Shown here: positions 8,190 to 17,727 of the stretch, piece after piece
How positions within the stretch are numbered: the first letter of the stretch is position 1
Layout: each line of letters opens with the position of its first letter
Assembly (NCBI RefSeq): GCF_046054165.1
Contig: NZ_JBFNXK010000001.1
Span: 1 to 64,000 of the forward strand
Direction of reading: 5' to 3'
Length of the DNA stretch: 64,000 nt
Source of the DNA: Celerinatantimonas sp046054165
GTDB taxonomy: Bacteria; Pseudomonadota; Gammaproteobacteria; Enterobacterales; Celerinatantimonadaceae
Notes under the pieces: model-generated
What the model was told of the DNA's origin: nothing
The model's database searches: none
What the model saw: the letters and a program-made list of their open reading frames with translations, nothing else
Made by a program: the position numbers and the translations under genes

Positions 8190-9428
8190 ATGTCACTATT
8201 AAAAATACCGCTGAGAGAACTCCGATTAGGGCACTATGTCTGTCTTCCTATAGAATGGAAAAGCCATCCGTTTCTACGAAATAACTTTAAAATTCGCAGC
8301 AGTGATGAGTTAACTGTATTAAAAACATTATCGCTCGAATGGATTGATATTGATCCTGAAAAATCAGATTTATCGGGAGGCCGTCCCTCCACACCCAAAA
8401 ACTACGGACAGCCGAGTGCAACCCTGAAACGAACGGCAACACCCGAAGCTTTATTTCAGACACAACAGAAAAACAGTCAACGAAAATCCGAGTCATCCTA
8501 CTACCAATGCATTAGCCAGTATCGGGATACTTTTGCCCAATTTAATTCTGATCCAGGAGCCATATATGGGCTACTTAAGGATCTGATTACTCATGTCAGT
8601 CAAGCCGTATTTAACCAGACAAATCAAATCCCTCAGGTATATCTCATTCTCAATGATAAAGGCAGTGACGTACTCTTTTCGCATTCAATGAATGTCATGG
8701 GGCTCGTATTGTTAATGGCCAAAATTCTTCACTATTCACAAAAAGAAACGGAGACCTTAGCGCTAGCCGCTATGATCTCCGATATTGGTTTACTACGGAT
8801 CCCCCACCAAATTCGCTCTAAATCTCAGCCGCTTACTAAGGCAGAACTCAGCTTCCTTCAGGCTCATGTGGGATATAGCATTGACCAACTCCGTAAAGCT
8901 CAATCCATTCCGAACGAAGTATTAACACTTGTTGCCGTGCATCATGAACGAAGAGATGGGAGTGGTTATCCAAAAGGTCTAACTAAAGATGAATTTCCCA
9001 GAGCCGCTCAAATTCTCCAGGTCGCAGACTATTATGACTGGCTTATCAATCCATTCCCCTGGCAAAAGCCGTTGTCACCACAACTTGCGATTGCTTTTTT
9101 ATTAAAAAATTCCCCGGATAAATTTAATCAGGTTATTGTGGAAGCATTGGCCAACGCTCTCGGAATTTATCCTCCGGGAACAATCGTTGAACTGTCCAAC
9201 CAACAATTAGCAATCGTAGCCGGAAGCAATCCCCAAAACCGCTTAAAACCCTATATCAAACGCTTTGGAAGTGACCGATTTATCGATGATTTATCTTTTG
9301 AAGACCTATCCATGTTAGAGCTATCGATCCACCATTCTGTACCATCAGAACAACTCCCCGAATCCGTCACCATGTTGCTCGCCAATTGGCGTATTAGCTA
9401 TTTCATTGAAACAGAATCACCTGGGTAA
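8190..9428 (+). CDS. DUF3391 plus degenerate HD-GYP domain protein
   Basis: Resembles cyclic-di-GMP phosphodiesterases with an N-terminal DUF3391 (residues 1-60: LRELRLGHYVCLPIEWKSHPF, typical). The HD-GYP core starts near residue 165 with SHSMNVMGL and retains HHERRDGSGYP near 251. The metal-binding HD pair is altered: where HDIG is expected the protein has SDIG (Ser197-Asp198). The usual VADVFDALT block is also divergent (VADYYDWLINP). It may therefore bind rather than hydrolyse the messenger. The start ATG at 8190 has GGAG five bases upstream. The gene stands alone. Confidence 0.85.
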   Translation: MSLLKIPLRELRLGHYVCLPIEWKSHPFLRNNFKIRSSDELTVLKTLSLEWIDIDPEKSDLSGGRPSTPKNYGQPSATLKRTATPEALFQTQQKNSQRKSESSYYQCISQYRDTFAQFNSDPGAIYGLLKDLITHVSQAVFNQTNQIPQVYLILNDKGSDVLFSHSMNVMGLVLLMAKILHYSQKETETLALAAMISDIGLLRIPHQIRSKSQPLTKAELSFLQAHVGYSIDQLRKAQSIPNEVLTLVAVHHERRDGSGYPKGLTKDEFPRAAQILQVADYYDWLINPFPWQKPLSPQLAIAFLLKNSPDKFNQVIVEALANALGIYPPGTIVELSNQQLAIVAGSNPQNRLKPYIKRFGSDRFIDDLSFEDLSMLELSIHHSVPSEQLPESVTMLLANWRISYFIETESPG

Positions 9429-9554
9429 TAATTTTGTTGAGAATTGTTCAATATCAATAAAATATTCCATCAACGCTTTGCCTGAGGGGCAAGAAAAGGT
9501 ACATTATGACATCAGCGTCTAATGACCGACTTTTTATTTTGTATTGGAGTTCTC

Positions 9555-9875
9555 ATGGAAAAACCAAACACCCAACAACATATGGCCCAAGTTTTAGAGC
9601 TAGTGTCAATTGCTCGTCGTCGCAATAAATTAAAACGAGAAATGATTGACGTTGCGAAAAAAATTCGTGATAACCGTAAACGCGTAGAGTTACTCAGCAA
9701 TTTATCTGATTATATTCAAGAAGGTATGTCTGTGCGTGAAATTATGGCAATCATTGAAAATATGCGCGGTGATTATGAAGATCGTGTAGATGAATATACG
9801 ATTACCAATGCTGAATTATCAAAAGAACGCCGGGAACTTGCCCGTAAAATCAAAAACGCCAAAACAGAAAGTTAA
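9555..9875 (+). CDS. yeeX: YeeX/DUF496 family coiled-coil protein
   Basis: A small cytoplasmic protein of 106 residues aligning along its length with E. coli YeeX: RRRNKLKREMIDVAKKIRDNRKRV, then LLSNLSDYI, MRGDYEDRVDEY and NAELSKERREL. The sequence is strongly charged and heptad-like, predicting a coiled coil. The molecular function is unknown; YeeX has been reported as nucleoid- or stress-associated, which I regard as unsettled. The ATG at 9555 has GGAG five bases upstream. The longer upstream frame is not family-like. Confidence 0.9.
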   Translation: MEKPNTQQHMAQVLELVSIARRRNKLKREMIDVAKKIRDNRKRVELLSNLSDYIQEGMSVREIMAIIENMRGDYEDRVDEYTITNAELSKERRELARKIKNAKTES

Positions 9876-9879
9876 AATA

Positions 9880-9906
9880 AACCGCTGGGTTCAATATCCA
9901 GCGGTT
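9880..9906 (+). terminator. Hairpin after yeeX
   Basis: AACCGCTGG and CCAGCGGTT form a perfect 9-bp stem around a 9-base loop. The T-run is weak (ATTCACT). Confidence 0.6.
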
Positions 9907-10064
9907 ATTCACTCTCTAGTGATAATAACCGACTCTTCGTAATACAACTATTTTCCCAACGATAACGAATACTGTTGCTATATAAAGTTCCACACAAATT
10001 CGTATAATAAATCATCAATATGTAGAATAAATATTCTATTCATCTTATAATACAGCATAAATGC

Positions 10065-11078
10065 CTAACGAATATGCTCTAAAATAATTTCACTTAATAT
10101 TTGTGCATGCTGGTCCTGAGCATTAAGGGCAGGAATATAATTAAATTCTACCCCACCCTGACGGAAAAATAGCAATTTTAATTGGCAACTAATTTCCTCC
10201 AAAGTTTCCAAACAATCTACGGAAAATGCAGGGCTAATAATGTCAACGGCTTTAACACCATCAGCAGCCAGCGATGTTAAAAGTTCATCGGTATAGGGCT
10301 GAACCCACGGTTCTCGTCCAAAACGACTTTGATAGCTCATTTTCCATGCATCATCCGGCAATGCCAATAAGTCGACGATCCGCCGCGTTGTTTGCTCACA
10401 TTGCCTCGCATATGGATCTCCCGCCTGTACATAACGTTCTGGAATACCATGATAAGAAAAAATTAATGGGTAAGAGGCACTATACTGAATATGGCGTTTT
10501 TGAATCTGTTCTGCCAAAAGCTCACAATATCCGGGCCAATCATAATATTGTCGAATAAACTGCACATTGGGTAATGTATATTCTGATTGAAGGGCTCGAG
10601 CACACGCATCAAAAACAGAAGCACTCGTTGAAACGGAATATTGGGGATAAAGAGGTAAAACAATGAGCGTCTCAACGCCCTGTTCAATCTCTTCATGGAT
10701 CACCGTTTCAAGAGAAGGATGACTATAATTCATCGCTAGACGAACACGACATCGACCTTGAATACATGAAGAAACTTTTTCCGCTAATTTTTCAGAATAC
10801 ACCTGCAGCGGAGATCCACCATCCATCCAAATTTGCTGGTACAGTCGGGCTACTTTAGGACTCCGCAACGGCAAAATAACGCCTTTCAACAAAGGCTGCC
10901 ATAGCCAAGGTGATATAGGGACAACCCGTGGATCCGATAAGAATCGATTTAAAAAAGCTCTAACAGCCGATGAGGTAGGTTGTTCAGGAGTTCCCAAATT
11001 GACTAAAATCGCCACAACAGAGGATTTATCCATAGACGGTTGGTCCTGATACTGAATCATAACGTCAACGTTTGCCAT
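10065..11078 (-). CDS. hemH: Ferrochelatase HemH
   Basis: Inserts ferrous iron into protoporphyrin IX, the last step of protoheme synthesis, at the inner face of the membrane. Motifs: LVNLGTPEQPTSSAVRAFL near residue 25, VIPLRSPK-type region, MNYSHPSLE, LPLYPQYSVSTSAS, FSYHGIPERY with the catalytic His, and SPAFSVDCLETLEEI with the active-site Glu near the C-terminus. At 337 residues it is a little longer than the E. coli enzyme. The first ATG lacks a clear ribosome-binding site, and a start at Met16 (MDKSSVV) is possible. It follows adk, as in E. coli. Confidence 0.97.
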   Translation of the reverse strand: MANVDVMIQYQDQPSMDKSSVVAILVNLGTPEQPTSSAVRAFLNRFLSDPRVVPISPWLWQPLLKGVILPLRSPKVARLYQQIWMDGGSPLQVYSEKLAEKVSSCIQGRCRVRLAMNYSHPSLETVIHEEIEQGVETLIVLPLYPQYSVSTSASVFDACARALQSEYTLPNVQFIRQYYDWPGYCELLAEQIQKRHIQYSASYPLIFSYHGIPERYVQAGDPYARQCEQTTRRIVDLLALPDDAWKMSYQSRFGREPWVQPYTDELLTSLAADGVKAVDIISPAFSVDCLETLEEISCQLKLLFFRQGGVEFNYIPALNAQDQHAQILSEIILEHIR

Positions 11079-11167
11079 TTATTACGGTATTAAATGCTAT
11101 TTAAAGCAACTCGCTTGTCATGCATGATGCATAAGGCTGAAGCCAATCAACCTTATGATATTTTAGA

Positions 11168-11812
11168 CTAATCCAGTAAATCTGCTAATTGTTTACTCAC
11201 ATCAGCAACTGGTAATGTACCATCAATACGATAATATTTATTTAAACCTTGCTTCGCATCATGACTGTAATAATCAACTAATGGTTGAGTCGTTTCATGA
11301 TAGATGGTCAACCGTTTACGAACGGTTGTTTCTTCATCATCTGGACGGACCATTAAATCTTCGCCAGTCACATCATCTTTACCTTCAACTTTAGGCGGAT
11401 TATACACGATATGATAAACACGACCTGAACCCGGATGAACACGACGACCACTCATACGCTGCACGATTTCATCATCAGGGACATCAAATTCTAATACAAC
11501 ATCAACATCGATATTGTTTTCTTTCATTGCATCAGCTTGTGGAATGGTCCGGGGAAAGCCATCCAATAAAAAGCCTTTTGCACAATCATCTTGTGCAACC
11601 CGTTCTTTTACCAATGCGATAATTAATTCATCACTAACTAACTGGCCTGCATCCATCACTGCTTTAGCTTGCTTACCTAATTCAGTTCCAGCTTTCACAG
11701 CAGCCCGTAACATATCCCCGGTAGAAATCTGAGGGATCCCATAACGCTCCATAATGAATTGGGCTTGAGTCCCTTTTCCCGCACCAGGTGCACCCAGTAA
11801 AATAATGCGCAT
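11168..11812 (-). CDS. adk: Adenylate kinase
   Basis: Catalyses ATP + AMP to 2 ADP. It is 214 residues, exactly the E. coli size. The P-loop is GAPGAGKGTQ at residue 7, the AMP site is STGDMLRAAV, the DGFPRT motif follows, and the LID domain is GRRVHPGSGRVYHIVYNPPK, a Cys-free LID as in enteric enzymes. An AGGA site precedes the ATG. hemH follows in the same direction. Confidence 0.99.
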   Translation of the reverse strand: MRIILLGAPGAGKGTQAQFIMERYGIPQISTGDMLRAAVKAGTELGKQAKAVMDAGQLVSDELIIALVKERVAQDDCAKGFLLDGFPRTIPQADAMKENNIDVDVVLEFDVPDDEIVQRMSGRRVHPGSGRVYHIVYNPPKVEGKDDVTGEDLMVRPDDEETTVRKRLTIYHETTQPLVDYYSHDAKQGLNKYYRIDGTLPVADVSKQLADLLD

Positions 11813-12906
11813 AACGCTAGTCCTTTCTCAACAATAATGTTCTGGAAAGCCGTAGAATGTACACTTAGACGACTTATTTCTCAAGTCGGAGATACAATTA
11901 CCAAGGCGATGAACTGTTGATCAACCGTGATTATTTTGCCGCCTTCTGACGCTGATTTAGACAAAACAAACGTTGCTCAGTGTCATTATTCTCTACAATG
12001 ACGTCTAACATGACATAAAGCAAACTCAAACACCCTTTCGGGTTCACTTAAGCTATTGGAACGATGTGCATCCAGTGTACTTAATTCATTAAGATTAAGC
12101 TTCACCGAGAACGTTTTGTTCAATACGCGTTTGCTTGACATAAAATCCATCCCGAAAGCTAAAGTCGATATGAATTTCCTAAATTGACACACTATCAATT
12201 TACATGAAAATGAAAAGCCAAACGTCATCGAATTGATGAGAGATAAACATCAGAAAAACAAGGTGTGCCACTAAAGAAGAAAGCAGGATGGAATCAACCG
12301 ATGCTCAATTCCATCCCAAATGCTGCGAATACGAGCTACGCAAAATCACGAGACCCAACAATGGGCAGAAATATGGGATCTCGATCATAATCACTATAAG
12401 GATATTGATGTGATGGCCTATTTAATCGTGCAATCCCACTAAACGCAACCATGTAAAATACAACTGAAGCAGGTTCGTAAACTATAGTTTCCACTTAGGA
12501 ATAAATTGCTGGTCATTTATTTTAATTTAAAAACATAATATATTGTTTTTAAATAATTTTTAAAATGAAACTCAACAAAATAGAGCTCTTACCGCCACAC
12601 ATATTCCAATAAAAGTTTTTTAGTACTACTTCATTCCTGATCATAAGTTACAATTTAGATAATAGACAAGACTGTCAAATAAAAGTAAAAACACACAATT
12701 TTGCAAAAAATGTTACTTTATTAAGTATTGTTGGTTACAATTCGCCGTGCTAAGTAAATTCGGCTATGACCAGGCTGGCTATAGTTATTTTGAACTAGCA
12801 TTTAACAAGCAAAATGTATCTGTCATCTTAGGCAAAGGCTTGCCTGCAGTTAGCGTGTCAGATATCAAACATGGACATAAATTAATATTATAGGGGAATC
12901 CCAGTC
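11813..12906. other. Gene-poor 1.1-kb gap
   Basis: No convincing gene. It holds a hairpin at 12286-12316 (GGATGGAAT / ATTCCATCC, no T-run) and a small ACCCGAAAGGGT hairpin on the minus strand near 12030. Two short minus-strand frames exist: 11986-12228 (80 codons) and 12336-12494 (52 codons from GTG, ending YSDYDRDPIFLPIVGSRDFA). Neither has a ribosome-binding site. The stretch 12480-12760 is very AT-rich and probably carries the promoter of the MarR gene. The frames may be remnants of older sequence. Confidence 0.5.
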
Positions 12907-13356
12907 GTGAGTGATACCAATCATGATTCATCTATTCATCGAATTGAATTGAATTTGTCATATCTTGTTCGATGGCTTGAAGCCAATCATCGAAGACGGA
13001 ATTATCCATTGGAGCGAGCGCACTACCTTATCCTTCGACTACTCACTCAGGAATCACCACAATCGTCAGGTATATTAGCGGTACAGTTAGGTTTGGATTC
13101 ATCCACAGTCACTCGGCAGCTAAAAGCCATGATGGAACAGCAGCTAATCGATCGACTCCCGGATCCTTCCGATCGCCGCGGATGCTTGATTAATGCCACC
13201 GCTCTAGGTCAGGAAAAATTTGAGATAATGAAAAAACAACGTTGTGCCAATACTGAAAAAATCTTTTCAGATTGGGATGATGAGGAAAAAGTATCATTAG
13301 CCGATTTATTAACGAAGCTTAATAAATCAATCAGCGATAATTTGGATGGAAACTAA
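12907..13356 (+). CDS. MarR family transcriptional regulator
   Basis: A 149-residue winged-helix regulator, probably dimeric. After an N-terminal dimerisation helix (IELNLSYLVRWLEANHRR), the DNA-binding part is visible as LAVQLGLDSSTVTRQLKAMMEQQLIDRLPDPSDRRGCLINATALG, with the DRRG wing typical of MarR. The start codon is GTG with GGGGA about 11 bases upstream. It is convergent with the molybdoenzyme gene and has no obvious divergent partner, so the target is unknown; the adjacent oxidoreductase operon or itself are the natural candidates. Confidence 0.9.
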   Translation: MSDTNHDSSIHRIELNLSYLVRWLEANHRRRNYPLERAHYLILRLLTQESPQSSGILAVQLGLDSSTVTRQLKAMMEQQLIDRLPDPSDRRGCLINATALGQEKFEIMKKQRCANTEKIFSDWDDEEKVSLADLLTKLNKSISDNLDGN

Positions 13357-13385
13357 CAGCCCTTCAATAGGATTCAAAGGGCTGT
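13356..13385. terminator. Shared convergent terminator hairpin
   Basis: ACAGCCCTT and AAGGGCTGT form a 9-bp stem. It sits between the stop codons of the MarR gene (plus) and the molybdoenzyme gene (minus) and begins at the last base of the MarR stop. Confidence 0.7.
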
Positions 13386-13394
13386 ACATAGTGG

Positions 13395-15701
13395 TTAGGC
13401 TGATTTGATCTTCAATTCAGTACCAGCCGCCTTGCGAATCACAACGGCCACTGATTTAGAGGTAGGGGTGTCACTATAATCACCCTTACTGCTCAGTGGA
13501 ATAAGTGCATTCGCTTCAGGAAAATAGGCTGCCACATTGCCTTCAGGAATATCATAAGAAACCAGTTTAAACGCATTGATTTCTCGTTTAATGCCATCAT
13601 GCCAAATTGTTTCTAGATCGACAAGGTCACCATCAACCAGTCCCAAAGCCGCTATATCACGAGCATTTAAAAATACAACCTTCCGTTCCCCAAAAACCCC
13701 ACGGTAGCGATCATCATAGCCATATACGGTCGTATTATATTGATCATGGGAACGTAACGTTTGCATCACAAACACTCTTTCTGAGGTTTTAGACACATCA
13801 ACAGGAACAATCATCTCGGGAAGCGCATGAGCCTTCAACTGAGCTTTACCGGATGTGGTTTTCCAGTTTAAATCGCGTGCGGAATTTCCAAGATAGAACC
13901 CGCCGGGAAGATCCAAACGCTGGTTAAAATCATCAAAACCAGCAAAAGTTTGCTCAATAAGATCACGGATCCGATCATAATTATCAATTAACGACAGCCA
14001 ATCTACTGGATTATGTTCACCTAATGTGGCATGAGCCATACGAGCCACAATCGCGGGTTCTGAAAGAATTTGTTCCCGACTCATATCTACACGCCCGGAA
14101 GAAGCATGAACCATCGAAAACGAATCTTCCACCGTTACTTTTTGAGGACCAAAAGCCTGCATATCAATATCAGTTCGACCTAGGCAAGGTAAAATAATTG
14201 ATTCCTGTCCCGGATTAACATGAGTACGGTTCAGTTTGGTGGCGATATTTACTGTTAAACGAGCTCGATGCATAGCGTCGGCAACCCGTTGTGTATCCGG
14301 TGCCGCGGCAACCATATTGCCACCCAGTCCGATAAAAATCTTACTACTTCCCTGCCCTAGCGCTTCTAATGCCTGAACCACATTATGACCGTGAGCTTGG
14401 GGCGGCTTGAACCCAAACACCTGCTCAATTTTATCCAAAAACGCCTGATTTGGTTTTTCATTAATGCCTACCGTCCGATCGCCTTGAACATTAGAATGCC
14501 CACGAACAGGACAGACACCCGCGCCTTCTTTACCAATTTGACCAAACAACAACTGTAAATTAACTAATTCCTGGATGGTTGCCACAGAATGCTTATGCTG
14601 AGTTACTCCCATAGCCCAAGTCACGATCACACGATCCGCGTTTTGATAAATATCGGCGGCTTTTTCAATTTGCTCGTAACTCAAACCCGATTGGGATGTT
14701 ATTTGTTCCCATGAAGTGGCTTCGACTTGCGCTAAATACTCATTCATTCCCTGTGTATGCTGCTGAATAAAAGCCAGATCAAATACTGAACCGCCCTGTT
14801 GCACCGCTTGCTGATGACGTTCGTATAAAATCTTAACCATCCCCCGAACTGCCGCCATATCGCCCCCTAGCTTCGGAGTGAAGTAATCGCTGGTGGTAGG
14901 GGTATAGCCATTACGCAACATTTCCAATGGCTTTTGTGGATTGGTAAAACGCTGCAATCCTCGTTCTTTCAGATTATTGAATGCAACAACTCGAGCCCCC
15001 CGTTTATAACAGTGGCTTAGTGTTTCCAGCATTCGCGGATGATTCGTTCCAGGGTTTTGTCCAAATAAAAAAATGGCATCGGCTTTTTCAAAATCATGAA
15101 TTGTTACCGTGCCTTTACCAATTCCTATCGATTCCACGAGTGCGTGGCTAGTGGCTTCGTGGCACATGTTGGAACAATCCGGGAAATTATTGGTCCCAAA
15201 TCGCCGCGCAAAAAGCTGATATAAAAAAGCCGCTTCATTGCTCGCGCGTCCCGACGTATAGAATTCAGCCTGACTAGGATCATCTAACTGATTTAATTCA
15301 CGTGCAATCAATGCAAACGCGTCATCCCAACTGATGGGCTCATAATGATCTGTTTTCGGATTATAGCGAACTGGTTCAGCTAAACGCCCTTGAAACTCTA
15401 AAAAGTAATCGGTTTGCTGATTCAGCCAGCTGACACTATGTTCAGCAAAAAAACTCCCGTCCACACGCCGAGTTGTCGCTTCCCAGTTCACCGCTTTAGC
15501 ACCATTTTCACAGAAACGAAATCGCCCGGGCACACCTTTTTCCCCCCAAGCACATCCCGGACAGTCAAATCCGTGATCCTGATTGGTCCTTAGCAAGTTA
15601 GAAATATTTTTAGCAACATTCTGACTTTTAAAAAGATGCTCTGTAGTAGCGCGCAATGCGCCCCACCCACCGGCTGAACCGTTATACTGTTTGATGCTCA
15701 T
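13395..15701 (-). CDS. FdhF/YdeP family molybdopterin oxidoreductase
   Basis: A 768-residue, formate-dehydrogenase-like enzyme with bis-molybdopterin guanine dinucleotide. The N-terminal DCPGCAWGE motif (residues 46-54) is typical of the YdeP subgroup. The FeS pattern of FdhF (CxxCxxxC) is not complete. The molybdenum ligand is probably a cysteine in FPDCSNMCHEATSHAL; there is no selenocysteine codon. Further blocks are FLFGQNPGTNHPRM, GQIGKEGAGVCPVRGHSNVQGDRT and the C-terminal MopB-binding domain (LRSHDQYNTTVYGYDDRYRG). No signal peptide, so cytoplasmic. fdhD follows the same promoter upstream. E. coli YdeP is linked to acid resistance; the substrate here is unproven. Confidence 0.9.
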   Translation of the reverse strand: MSIKQYNGSAGGWGALRATTEHLFKSQNVAKNISNLLRTNQDHGFDCPGCAWGEKGVPGRFRFCENGAKAVNWEATTRRVDGSFFAEHSVSWLNQQTDYFLEFQGRLAEPVRYNPKTDHYEPISWDDAFALIARELNQLDDPSQAEFYTSGRASNEAAFLYQLFARRFGTNNFPDCSNMCHEATSHALVESIGIGKGTVTIHDFEKADAIFLFGQNPGTNHPRMLETLSHCYKRGARVVAFNNLKERGLQRFTNPQKPLEMLRNGYTPTTSDYFTPKLGGDMAAVRGMVKILYERHQQAVQQGGSVFDLAFIQQHTQGMNEYLAQVEATSWEQITSQSGLSYEQIEKAADIYQNADRVIVTWAMGVTQHKHSVATIQELVNLQLLFGQIGKEGAGVCPVRGHSNVQGDRTVGINEKPNQAFLDKIEQVFGFKPPQAHGHNVVQALEALGQGSSKIFIGLGGNMVAAAPDTQRVADAMHRARLTVNIATKLNRTHVNPGQESIILPCLGRTDIDMQAFGPQKVTVEDSFSMVHASSGRVDMSREQILSEPAIVARMAHATLGEHNPVDWLSLIDNYDRIRDLIEQTFAGFDDFNQRLDLPGGFYLGNSARDLNWKTTSGKAQLKAHALPEMIVPVDVSKTSERVFVMQTLRSHDQYNTTVYGYDDRYRGVFGERKVVFLNARDIAALGLVDGDLVDLETIWHDGIKREINAFKLVSYDIPEGNVAAYFPEANALIPLSSKGDYSDTPTSKSVAVVIRKAAGTELKIKSA

Positions 15702-15723
15702 ATAATCGTACGACCTAATTTTT

Positions 15724-16584
15724 CTATTCGCTTTTTAAGCGCCAATGCCCATGATAAATATTAAATTGGCGAACCTTCGTAAAACCAATCAGGGTTACGC
15801 CAAACTGTTTTGCCATCGTTACCGCTAAATTAGAAGGAGCACCGACCGCAACAATGGTCGATATTCCAGCGATCACGGCTTTCTGAATCAACTCAAAGCT
15901 AACCCGACCACTCAGCACTAAAACCCCCTGAGGATGCCAGCCATCGGTTTTAATATGACCAATCAATTTATCGACGGCATTATGACGACCCACATCTTCA
16001 GCGATAGCAATAATTTGTCCATCAACCGCATATCCGGCACCATGCACAGCTCCGGTTTGCTTAAACAATGATTGCTGTTGGCGTAATTGTTCGGGATAGC
16101 TTAAAACCAGAGCTGGCTCAAGCCAGTGCGTGGCCTGATCAAGATGAACTTCGCATTGCAGGCTCAATGCCCGAAGCGACGTTAAACCACAGATACCACA
16201 ACTTGACTGACTCATATAGCTGCGCTGGTTATCTTCCAATTTAGGAATACAGCCTGACTTTAAACTAACCAACATGTGGTTTTCCTCATGACGCCGCTGG
16301 CAATCAAAAGGTTCGATGGATTCAATACACTCCAGTTGTTCAATCACCTGTTGAGTCAGCAACAAGCCTTTAATCAAAGCTTTATCATCCCCAGGAGTTC
16401 GCATAGTTAAACTCCATTCTCTTTGTTGCTGCAATGAATCTTCATCCCACTGCAAACTGATCTGAAGAGGTTCTTCAACCGCGAGATAATCAGTCTCAAG
16501 CGTAATTCCACTTTCCAGTGAAAATCGCTGACGAGCTAAAGAACTCAACATTTCAGTTTCTGAAGTATCAATCCGCGCTGGCAT
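15724..16584 (-). CDS. fdhD: Formate dehydrogenase accessory sulfurtransferase FdhD
   Basis: Carries sulfur from IscS to the molybdenum cofactor of formate-dehydrogenase-type enzymes. The 286-residue protein has the CxxC sulfur-transfer motif in SSCGICGLTSL, the TGAVHGAG loop, EDVGRHNAVDKLIGH and LSGRVSFELIQKAVIAGI, all family hallmarks. It is 22 bases upstream of the YdeP-like gene in the same direction, so the two form an operon and FdhD very probably serves that enzyme. An AAGG site precedes the ATG. Confidence 0.96.
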   Translation of the reverse strand: MPARIDTSETEMLSSLARQRFSLESGITLETDYLAVEEPLQISLQWDEDSLQQQREWSLTMRTPGDDKALIKGLLLTQQVIEQLECIESIEPFDCQRRHEENHMLVSLKSGCIPKLEDNQRSYMSQSSCGICGLTSLRALSLQCEVHLDQATHWLEPALVLSYPEQLRQQQSLFKQTGAVHGAGYAVDGQIIAIAEDVGRHNAVDKLIGHIKTDGWHPQGVLVLSGRVSFELIQKAVIAGISTIVAVGAPSNLAVTMAKQFGVTLIGFTKVRQFNIYHGHWRLKSE

Positions 16585-16984
16585 ATTGTAAATACCTTGT
16601 AATAAAATTTATTATGTTAGTTAACATCTATGACGAAAACTGCGAGCACAAATAATAAATTCAATAGCCAGTGATTCGCTACAATCTCAATCAAGATAAT
16701 GATTAATAGTTTAAAAATTCGAAGTTTATATCATGCAGATCACGAGAAGGAGTACTCACTCCATTTGATGGAGCGTAAAATTACTCCCTGAAATGAGTAG
16801 GGTCAAGAATATGTTGTTAAAAATATTCACCAAGATGATACAAAATGATCTTTTATATAAAATCAACACAAATTAATTCATTACAAAACAATTGATGCTA
16901 AAAATTTTTACTTATATTTAACTTAACATCCATTACATGCTATGTTTAAGCTTCATTTCATCTTTTAAACGGGTAGGATTATTC
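16585..16984. other. Divergent intergenic region fdhD / glutathione peroxidase
   Basis: About 400 AT-rich bases with no gene. At 16759-16773 there is a perfect hairpin, CTCCAT-TTG-ATGGAG. Further ACTCC/GGAGT half-repeats surround it (16749-16790), so this is the likeliest regulatory site. No clear FNR box (TTGAT-N4-ATCAA) was found. Confidence 0.4.
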
Positions 16985-17539
16985 ATGTATCCAGCTCTTC
17001 AAACGATCACCTTTGACACTATCACCGGTCAACAAAGCTCTCTGGCAGACTATGCCGGAAAAGTTGTTCTCATTGTAAATGTTGCATCCAAATGTGGTTT
17101 AACCGCTCAATATGAAGAACTTGTGAAACTATATGATCAGTATAAAGATCGAGGCTTCACCATATTGGGCTTTCCTGCCAACAATTTTTTAGGACAAGAA
17201 CCTGGAACAAATCAGGATATTGCAACCTTTTGTAGCGCCACCTACGGCGTTGATTTTCCTATGGCCGCTAAAATTTCAGTTAAAGGTGATGACATTCACC
17301 CCCTCTATTCAGCATTAATCACGGCACAACCTCATGCGGTTCGTAACCCTGATAGTGATTTCGAAAAACTGCTCCATGATAAAGGCCTCATCAGTGGCCA
17401 AGAAAATGATATTCAATGGAATTTTGAAAAATTTCTCATTAGTGAACAAGGTGAAGTCATTAGCCGATTTGCACCGGATATCACTCCTCTGGATGAGCGA
17501 ATCACACAAGCCATTGAAAGTGCATTAATTGACGAGTAA
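16985..17539 (+). CDS. Glutathione peroxidase (BtuE-like)
   Basis: Reduces hydrogen and lipid peroxides with a cysteine nucleophile. It is 184 residues, the size of E. coli BtuE. The peroxidatic cysteine is Cys37 in NVASKCGLTAQYEEL, and the Trp/Asn of the active site are in WNFEKFLI. The usual FPCNQF block reads FPANNF, so the tetrad glutamine is an asparagine (Asn67) and the neighbouring cysteine is missing. The start ATG at 16985 follows GTAGGA by about six bases; an upstream ATG would add 16 non-family residues. A terminator follows. Confidence 0.93.
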   Translation: MYPALQTITFDTITGQQSSLADYAGKVVLIVNVASKCGLTAQYEELVKLYDQYKDRGFTILGFPANNFLGQEPGTNQDIATFCSATYGVDFPMAAKISVKGDDIHPLYSALITAQPHAVRNPDSDFEKLLHDKGLISGQENDIQWNFEKFLISEQGEVISRFAPDITPLDERITQAIESALIDE

Positions 17540-17568
17540 TTCCGGTTAACTTTTACTTTATACCGATC

Positions 17569-17605
17569 AAGGAAAATTGAGCTTTCTGTACAATTTTCCT
17601 TTTTG
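17569..17605 (+). terminator. Terminator after glutathione peroxidase gene
   Basis: AAGGAAAATTG and CAATTTTCCTT form an 11-bp stem followed by TTT. Confidence 0.8.
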
Positions 17606-17727
17606 TTATCAATCCGATTTCGCATGTTCCCTTGTCATCATAACAGCTCAATAATATCGTCTCACCATACCTCGAAGCGATACTCGTTTCGGCCATAACA
17701 TCATATAAAAAGACCGTTAGGCTCATG

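Noticed and set aside
11986..12228. 80-codon minus-strand frame
   Set aside because: No ribosome-binding site, no recognisable family and unusual composition; treated as part of the gap.
13395..15701. Selenocysteine in the formate-dehydrogenase-like enzyme
   Set aside because: No in-frame TGA at the expected site; the frame is continuous with Cys residues at the likely metal ligand.
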